A stretch of DNA of 54,683 nucleotides from Pseudobutyrivibrio ruminis (GTDB lineage Bacteria > Bacillota > Clostridia > Lachnospirales > Lachnospiraceae): contig SVER01000022.1 in assembly GCA_015057315.1 (NCBI GenBank), positions 1 to 54,683 on the forward strand. The letters run 5' to 3'. The position numbers and the translations under genes were made by a program. Below are positions 49,277-54,683 of this stretch, piece after piece; the first letter of the stretch is position 1; every line of letters starts with the position of its first letter. The notes under the pieces were generated by a model. It ran no database searches. It saw nothing but the letters and a program-made list of their open reading frames with translations, and was not told the DNA's origin.

Positions 49277-51706
49277 ATGACTAGAACAGAATTTAGACAG
49301 TTAATTGAGAAACGAATCGTTTTTATTGATGGTGCAACAGGTACAGAGCTTCAAAAGAAGGGAATGCCTGCTGGTGTGTGTCCTGAAAAATGGATTATAG
49401 ATAATCCTGATGCCATTAAAGAATTACAGGCAGCTTATTATGCTGCTGGAAGCGATATTGTTCTTGCACCTACATTTACTGCCTCTAGAATAAAGCTTGC
49501 AGAATATGGCTTGGAGGATAATCTGGTGGAAATGAACAGGCAGTTGGTTCGCCTTACCAGAAGTGTAGCTGGCGATAAGGGGCTTGTTGCTGCTGATATA
49601 TCTATGACCGGTAAGCAGCTCTTTCCTCTTGGGGATTTGATGTTTGAAGACCTTGTAGATTGCTACAAGGAGCAGGTGGCTGCAATTCTTGAAGAGGGTG
49701 TGGATTTATTTGTAGTAGAGACTATGATGAGCCTTCAGGAGTGCCGCGCCGCTGTTCTAGCTATTAAAGAAAGCTGTGATTTACCTATTATTGTGTCCCT
49801 TACATTTAATCCTGATGGAAAGACATTATATGGAACAGCTCCTGATACAGCCATGATTGTGCTTGAATCTATGGGAGTAGATTGTGTAGGAATGAACTGC
49901 AGTACAGGGCCAGAGGCTATGCTTCCTCTTGTTAAGGAAATGTCAGCAGTTGCTAATATTCCTATTATTGTAAAGCCTAATGCAGGATTGCCAGAGCTTG
50001 AGGATGGCAAAACTGTATACAAAATGGGACCTAAGGAATTTACAGATGCCTGTGTTAAGCTATATGAGGCAGGAGCTTCACTTTTTGGTGGATGCTGTGG
50101 CTCAACTCCAGAGCATATTAAGGAGCTTGTTTCAAGGCTTAAGGATATGCCACAGCATAGCATTAAGAACGAGCCCCTTAGGGTAGTAACCTCTGAAAGA
50201 AAGAATACCTGGATTGATTTAGATGGTCCATTTATGGTTATCGGCGAGAGAATCAATCCTACTGGAAAGAAGAAGTTCCAGGAGACTCTACGCAATGGTT
50301 CTCTTTCTATGGTAGTGGATTTTGCCAGAGAGCAGGAAGAAAAGGGCGCTAACATCTTAGATGTAAATATGGGCATGAACGGCATCGATGAAAAGCAGAT
50401 GATGCTTGATAGTATTTACGAGGTTACATCTGCAGTGGATTTGCCTCTTTGTCTTGATACCAGTCATGTGGATGTTATGGAGGCAGCTCTTCGTATTTAT
50501 CCTGGTAGAGCACTTATTAATTCTATTTCTGCAGAAGAACCTAAAATGCAGGATATGCTTAAGCTTGCCAAGAAATACGGTGCTATGTTTATAACACTTC
50601 CACTTTCAGGTGCAGGCTTACCTAAGGATATTAATGAAAAGAAGCAGCACATTAATACTGTATTAACTGCGGCTGAGAGTATAGGACTTCGCAAGGAGGA
50701 TGCCATTGTTGATGTGCTGGTGCAGACCGTTGGGGCAGAAGGTACAGCGGGCTTACAGTGCTTTGAGACAATAGAATACTGCAAGAATGAACTAAGGCTT
50801 CCTACTGTATGTGGCTTATCTAACATATCATTTGGTATGCCAAATCGTCCTTTTGTAAATACCACATATCTTACTATCGCAGTTAGCAAGGGACTTACCA
50901 TGGCTATTGCAAATCCTAGTCAGCAGATGCTTATGTATTGTGCTGCAGCGGCAGATACACTTATGAATAAGCCAGGTGCTTTGGAAAAATATGCATCGCT
51001 TCCTGTAGTGGAGCAGGCTGTAGGCACTGCTACAAATAAGGCTGGCACTAAGGAAACAGGTGGGGATTCTGCCGTTGAATTAAGCCCGGTAGCAGAGTGT
51101 GTTGTAAAGGGAAAGAAGGAGCAGATAGTTACAGAGATTCAAAGCTTACTTGATGGTGGTGTTGACCCTCAGGTGATTATAGAGGAGCATCTTATTAAGG
51201 GTATCAATGTGGTAGGCGATTTGTACGACAAGAAAAAGTATTTCCTACCTCAGCTTATAGCAGGTGCTAATGCCATGGAAATTGGTATGAAGCACATTGA
51301 ACCACTGCTTGCATCAGAGGATAGTGAATCAAAAGGCACCATTGTTATTGCCACAGTTGAAGGGGATATTCATGATATAGGAAAGAACCTAGTGGCATTG
51401 ATGCTAAAAAACTATGGCTACAATGTTATAGATTTAGGCAAGGATGTTCCAGCATCAGTTATTATTGACAAGGCTGTTGAGGTAGATGCGGATATTATTG
51501 GCTTGTCAGCGCTTATGACCACCACAATGATGCGAATGGATGATGTGGTAAAGCTTGCCAAAGAAAAGGGGTGTAGGGCTCAGATTATAATTGGTGGAGC
51601 TTGCATTAATGAATCATTTAAGGATGAAATAAATGCTGATGGATATTCAGCGGATGCGGCAGATTGCGTAAAGCTTGTTGCCAATCTTATGAAGACTTTT
51701 GGGTAG
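49277..51706 (+). CDS. metH: Cobalamin-dependent methionine synthase, without activation domain
   Basis: An 809-residue MetH. It has an N-terminal homocysteine S-methyltransferase domain (about residues 1-290; zinc ligands in GMNCSTGP and GGCCGS), a pterin/methyl-tetrahydrofolate domain (about 315-570; IGERINPTGKKKF, LDVNMG), and a cobalamin module (about 600-809) with DIHDIGKNLV, which holds the cobalt-ligating His. It makes methionine from homocysteine and methyl-THF. The AdoMet-binding reactivation domain found in the long E. coli form is missing, as in many clostridia, so a separate reactivase elsewhere is expected. The ATG follows AAAGGAG. The RsmH-like gene overlaps closely, seven bases after the stop. 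Confidence 0.93.
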   Translation: MTRTEFRQLIEKRIVFIDGATGTELQKKGMPAGVCPEKWIIDNPDAIKELQAAYYAAGSDIVLAPTFTASRIKLAEYGLEDNLVEMNRQLVRLTRSVAGDKGLVAADISMTGKQLFPLGDLMFEDLVDCYKEQVAAILEEGVDLFVVETMMSLQECRAAVLAIKESCDLPIIVSLTFNPDGKTLYGTAPDTAMIVLESMGVDCVGMNCSTGPEAMLPLVKEMSAVANIPIIVKPNAGLPELEDGKTVYKMGPKEFTDACVKLYEAGASLFGGCCGSTPEHIKELVSRLKDMPQHSIKNEPLRVVTSERKNTWIDLDGPFMVIGERINPTGKKKFQETLRNGSLSMVVDFAREQEEKGANILDVNMGMNGIDEKQMMLDSIYEVTSAVDLPLCLDTSHVDVMEAALRIYPGRALINSISAEEPKMQDMLKLAKKYGAMFITLPLSGAGLPKDINEKKQHINTVLTAAESIGLRKEDAIVDVLVQTVGAEGTAGLQCFETIEYCKNELRLPTVCGLSNISFGMPNRPFVNTTYLTIAVSKGLTMAIANPSQQMLMYCAAAADTLMNKPGALEKYASLPVVEQAVGTATNKAGTKETGGDSAVELSPVAECVVKGKKEQIVTEIQSLLDGGVDPQVIIEEHLIKGINVVGDLYDKKKYFLPQLIAGANAMEIGMKHIEPLLASEDSESKGTIVIATVEGDIHDIGKNLVALMLKNYGYNVIDLGKDVPASVIIDKAVEVDADIIGLSALMTTTMMRMDDVVKLAKEKGCRAQIIIGGACINESFKDEINADGYSADAADCVKLVANLMKTFG

Positions 51707-51712
51707 GTGAAT

Positions 51713-52756
51713 ATGGAAGAAAAGAAGCACAAAAGAAGGGTTCATTACTCTGGAAAATATCCCAAGAAATTCGAGGAAAAATACAAGGAACACAATCCTG
51801 AAAAGTATGCAGATACCATAGAGCATGTTATTGCCAAGGGCTCTACACCTGCAGGTATGCATATTTCTATTATGGTACAGGAAATCCTTGATTTCTTACA
51901 GATTAAGCCTGGACAGCAGGGCTTAGATTGTACTCTTGGCTATGGTGGACATACTAGAAAAATGTTGGAGCAGCTTAATGGCCAGGGGCTTATATATGGC
52001 CTTGATGTGGATCCAATTGAATCGGCTAAGACTGTTGAAAGGCTTAGAGGCTTTGGCTTTGGTGAAGACAATTTTCAGTTTAGACTTATAAATTTTGCTA
52101 ATATTGATAAAGTGGCTGAGGAGGCAGGCAAGTTTGATTTTGTCTTGGCAGACCTTGGTGTATCTTCTATGCAGATAGATAATCCTGAGCGTGGATTTTC
52201 CTATAAGATAGATGGACCCCTTGATTTACGTCTTGATCCAAACCACGGAGAAAGTGCAGCCCAGCGTCTTCATGGCATTACTGAAGAAGAGTTTGTAGGA
52301 ATGATGATTGAAAACTCCGATGAGCCATACGCCAAAGAAATCGCTCACAAGGTATTTACTCTAATGTCCAAGGGAAATCCTATGGATACAACCACAGCTT
52401 TACGTGAAGCTATTTCGGAGGCTTTGTGGAAGGTGCCAAAGGAAGAGAAGGAACAGGCAATTAAAAAATCCTGTGCTAGAGTTTTCCAGGCACTTCGTAT
52501 AGACGTTAACAGTGAATTTGAAGTGCTTTATTCATTTTTAGAAAAGCTTCCTGGAATTCTTAATCCAGGCGGCAGAGTAGCAATACTTACATTCCATTCA
52601 GGAGAGGATAGATTAGTAAAAAAATCATTTAAGGAATTGGCAAAGCTTGGGGTATATTCTGAAGTATCAACTGATGTTATAAGACCATCCGCAGAAGAAT
52701 GCAGAATAAATCCTAGAAGTAAATCTACAAAAATGCGCTGGGCAATTAAGGCGTAA
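51713..52756 (+). CDS. RsmH-like S-adenosylmethionine-dependent rRNA methyltransferase
   Basis: A 347-residue relative of RsmH (MraW), which methylates N4 of C1402 in 16S rRNA. Conserved segments are LDCTLGYGGHT (AdoMet loop, normally ATLGGGGHS), LADLGVSSMQID, RGFSYKIDGPLDLRLDP and LTFHSGEDRLVKKSF. ATG 51713 is preferred to GTG 51707 because TAGGTGA forms the ribosome-binding site. About 40 Lys/Glu-rich residues precede the usual RsmH start. The gene is not in a division (dcw) cluster, where rsmH normally lies, but follows metH directly and precedes a GH9 gene by 20 bases. It is either the relocated single rsmH or a second paralogue with altered target; the changed AdoMet loop favours a paralogue. 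Confidence 0.8.
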   Translation: MEEKKHKRRVHYSGKYPKKFEEKYKEHNPEKYADTIEHVIAKGSTPAGMHISIMVQEILDFLQIKPGQQGLDCTLGYGGHTRKMLEQLNGQGLIYGLDVDPIESAKTVERLRGFGFGEDNFQFRLINFANIDKVAEEAGKFDFVLADLGVSSMQIDNPERGFSYKIDGPLDLRLDPNHGESAAQRLHGITEEEFVGMMIENSDEPYAKEIAHKVFTLMSKGNPMDTTTALREAISEALWKVPKEEKEQAIKKSCARVFQALRIDVNSEFEVLYSFLEKLPGILNPGGRVAILTFHSGEDRLVKKSFKELAKLGVYSEVSTDVIRPSAEECRINPRSKSTKMRWAIKA

Positions 52757-52776
52757 AATAAAAATGGGGGAATAAA

Positions 52777-54414
52777 ATGAACAAAATATTTGTTAATCAA
52801 GTTGGGTTTATGCCTGACTCAAAGAAGAAGGCTGTGCTTAATTTTAAAGCCGAAGAATTTCAGGTGATTGATGGAAATGGAAACACTGTGTTTAAAGGTG
52901 AGGTAAGCCACTTTGGTACAGATGAAATTTCAGGGGAGGACACTTATGTAGCAGATTTTACACAGTTTACAAATCAGGGCGCATATAAGATTGTTGCAAA
53001 TGATGTTTCTAGTGCCTCATTTTTTGTAGGAGATAATGCATTTGATAAGCTTATGAAGGATGTTTGCAAATGCTTTTATTATCTTCGCTGTGGACATGGA
53101 ATGGATAAAAAGTACGTTGGTAAATATGTCCATGAGCCATGTCATCTTGCAAAGGCAACTGTTTATGGTGAGGATGTTTTCCCTGTAGATGTTTGTGGTG
53201 GCTGGCATGATGCAGGGGATTATGGTAGATATTCTACTGCAGGCGCGGTTGCAGTAGCACATTTACTTTATGCAGTTAGATTTTTTCCAAAGCTTCTTGA
53301 TATAGAATTTGATATTCCAAAGGTTAGCTGTGAAAAAGGAGTTTTACCCGATATTTTAGCTGAAGTGAAGGTGGAACTGGATTTTCTTATGAAGATGCAA
53401 AGAGAGGATGGCAGTGTATGGCACAAGGTAACTACATTTAGCCATGCACCATTTGTCATGCCTGAGGATGACAAGGAGGAGCTGTTCCTGTTTAATGTAT
53501 CATCTCTTGCAACAGCAGATATTGCAGCTGTATTTGCTTTGGCCTATACCGTTTATAGGTTGGTGGACAAGGATTATGCTGATACACTTCTTAATAGGTC
53601 TTTGAAGGCATATAAATGGCTGGAAGATCACAGTGAAGCAGTGTTATTTAAAAATGCTGATGGGTCTAACACCGGGGAATATCCAGAAAATGAGGATTAC
53701 TCCAACAGATTTTGGGCAGCAGCTTCTTTGTATGAAGCAACAGGCGAAAAGAAGTATTATGAGGATGCATTAAGGCAAAAGCCTTTCATAGAAGAATATG
53801 ATAAGAGTGATGCATTTAAGGAATATACAGGAAATATATTTACCTGCCTTGGATGGGCAGATGTTGCGGGCTTAGGTGTTCTATCCCTTATCCTACAGGA
53901 TGACGAAAGTGCACTTTACAGCTTTGCGAAGGCTTCAATGATTGAGGAAGCTAATAGGCTTGTAAAAAATGCTGCATTAAATGGATTTGGGCTATGCATG
54001 AAAAAGGAAAACTTCATCTGGGGCAGCAATATGGAATTGCTAAAGTACTTAATGGTGCTTACTGTGGCAAATATATTAGAGCCAAATGATAAATTCGTAA
54101 ATACGATAGCCTCAGGAATTGATTATCTGCTAGGCTGCAATTCCATGGATGTAAGCTATGTTACAGGAAATGGTGAAAAGGCATTTAAAAATCCTCACCT
54201 TCGTCCAACCTTTGCAGCTAAATTAGATGCATGGCCAGGCCTAGTATCTGGCGGCCCTAACACAGGTTTACAGGATGAGAGAGCTAAGGAGCTTCCACAG
54301 GATACACCACCTATGAAATGCTATATTGATCATGTGGATTGCTACTCATTAAATGAAATTACTATCTATTGGAATTCGCCACTTGTGTTTGTATTGGCAG
54401 GTCTTTTAAGTTAG
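52777..54414 (+). CDS. ced1: Cytosolic GH9 cellodextrinase (Butyrivibrio Ced1-like)
   Basis: A 545-residue GH9 enzyme. An N-terminal Ig-like domain (about residues 1-85, NQVGFMPDSKKKAV) precedes the (α/α)6 barrel. Catalytic segments are CGGWHDAGDYGRY with Asp145 and Asp148 (base), NPHLRP, and SLNEITIYWNSP with Glu527 (acid). There is no signal peptide, so it acts inside the cell on imported cello-oligosaccharides. Length, domain order and lack of leader match the cellodextrinase Ced1 described from Butyrivibrio fibrisolvens, as I recall it. It may also take glucomannan-derived gluco-oligosaccharides. It starts with GGGGGA upstream, 20 bases after the methyltransferase gene, and ends before a long stem-loop. 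Confidence 0.88.
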   Translation: MNKIFVNQVGFMPDSKKKAVLNFKAEEFQVIDGNGNTVFKGEVSHFGTDEISGEDTYVADFTQFTNQGAYKIVANDVSSASFFVGDNAFDKLMKDVCKCFYYLRCGHGMDKKYVGKYVHEPCHLAKATVYGEDVFPVDVCGGWHDAGDYGRYSTAGAVAVAHLLYAVRFFPKLLDIEFDIPKVSCEKGVLPDILAEVKVELDFLMKMQREDGSVWHKVTTFSHAPFVMPEDDKEELFLFNVSSLATADIAAVFALAYTVYRLVDKDYADTLLNRSLKAYKWLEDHSEAVLFKNADGSNTGEYPENEDYSNRFWAAASLYEATGEKKYYEDALRQKPFIEEYDKSDAFKEYTGNIFTCLGWADVAGLGVLSLILQDDESALYSFAKASMIEEANRLVKNAALNGFGLCMKKENFIWGSNMELLKYLMVLTVANILEPNDKFVNTIASGIDYLLGCNSMDVSYVTGNGEKAFKNPHLRPTFAAKLDAWPGLVSGGPNTGLQDERAKELPQDTPPMKCYIDHVDCYSLNEITIYWNSPLVFVLAGLLS

Positions 54415-54425
54415 TAGAAATATAG

Positions 54426-54480
54426 CTTAGCCGTAGTAATTAGCTTGGAAATTAGAATGAAGCTAAATGCTGCGGCTAAG
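54426..54480 (+). terminator. Long imperfect stem-loop after the GH9 gene
   Basis: CTTAGCCG (54426-54433) pairs with CGGCTAAG (54473-54480), TAG with CTG, and TTAGCTT (54440-54446) with AAGCTAA (54460-54466), around a 13-base loop. No T-run follows, so it is not a standard intrinsic terminator, but it probably marks the 3' end of the GH9 mRNA by processing or pausing. Confidence 0.5.
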
Positions 54481-54537
54481 TGAAAATTCAGCAAATTACA
54501 CAAGATAAAAAAAGTATTGCGAAAATTAAATTATGTG

Positions 54538-54566
54538 TTGACATTATTTAAATCCAATGCTATATT
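54538..54566 (+). promoter_or_regulatory. Consensus σA promoter of the tRNA-Val gene
   Basis: A perfect TTGACA (54538-54543) and TATATT (54561-54566) are 17 bases apart, 43 bases before the tRNA, as expected for a highly expressed stable-RNA gene. Confidence 0.75.
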
Positions 54567-54608
54567 ATACGAGTCGCTTGAAGCGATACACAAATCGCGA
54601 AAAGCTCT

Positions 54609-54681
54609 GGGATCTTAGCTCAGCTGGGAGAGCATCTGCCTTACAAGCAGAGGGTCACAGGTTCGAGCCCTGTAGGTCCCA
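54609..54681 (+). tRNA. tRNA-Val (anticodon TAC)
   Basis: The cloverleaf can be drawn by eye: acceptor GGGATCT with AGGTCCC, D-arm containing AGCTCAGCTGGGAGAGC, anticodon stem TCTGC/GCAGA around CTTACAA (anticodon TAC, reading GTN valine codons), and T-arm ACAGG-TTCGAGC-CCTGT. The discriminator is A, followed by TT rather than CCA, so CCA must be added after transcription. The window ends two bases later; further tRNAs may follow. Confidence 0.95.
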
Positions 54682-54683
54682 TT

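Noticed and set aside
49735..50385. 216-residue frame on the minus strand
   Set aside because: It lies wholly inside metH, opposite strand, without domain motifs; the metH frame has clear catalytic motifs.

Overview
The window is AT-rich, has the gene style of a low-GC Firmicute, and most resembles a fibrolytic gut or rumen Lachnospiraceae bacterium of the Butyrivibrio/Pseudobutyrivibrio type. That placement is inferred from gene content: a β-mannan locus of the Roseburia/Butyrivibrio kind, a leaderless GH9 cellodextrinase, a cobalamin-dependent MetH without its activation domain, and a tRNA-Val gene without encoded CCA.

Layout. Positions 1-4223 hold a partial α/β-hydrolase, a lipoprotein with two esterase domains, and two paralogous aldo/keto reductases. 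Positions 4256-8153 hold a remnant of an AraC regulator and a heterodimeric ABC exporter. Positions 8240-12451 hold a self-contained module: a palindromic control region, an Fe-S flavoenzyme of the 2-enoate/dienoyl reductase family, an OFA-type MFS transporter and a LysR regulator.

Positions 12562-41711 are a nearly complete β-mannan (acetylated galactoglucomannan) utilisation locus. A LacI regulator, a GH130-like protein and a giant membrane-anchored GH5 mannanase form the first block. A GH36 α-galactosidase and a second LacI form the next, followed by an oppositely oriented AraC regulator. A twelve-gene operon (23903-41711) then encodes a sugar ABC importer, a cellobiose-2-epimerase-like enzyme, two GH130 phosphorylases, CE2 and CE17-type acetyl esterases, a GH1 β-glycosidase fused to mannose-6-phosphate isomerase, a phosphohexomutase, a membrane-anchored GH26 mannanase and a small secreted GH5 mannanase. 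The inferred pathway is: surface mannanases cut mannan; the ABC system imports the oligosaccharides; intracellular esterases and GH36 remove acetyl and galactosyl groups; GH130, epimerase and GH1 break the backbone into Man-1-P, mannose and glucose; the mutase and isomerase feed fructose-6-phosphate to glycolysis. An identical 16-bp palindromic element lies upstream of the GH36 gene and in the AraC/ABC divergent region, a likely shared operator.

The remainder (41849-54683) is more housekeeping-like: a secreted 5'-nucleotidase, a methyl-accepting chemotaxis protein, a small unknown protein, a GAF-GGDEF diguanylate cyclase, an HD phosphohydrolase, mnmA, metH, an RsmH-like methyltransferase away from the dcw cluster, the GH9 cellodextrinase and tRNA-Val. 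The most distinctive items are the GH1-ManA fusion, the third divergent GH130, the shared operator, and the sortase-independent C-terminal membrane anchoring of both large mannanases. No CRISPR array, insertion sequence, prophage or replication origin was seen. No gene-free stretch exceeds 300 bases; the longest is 23630-23902, described below.
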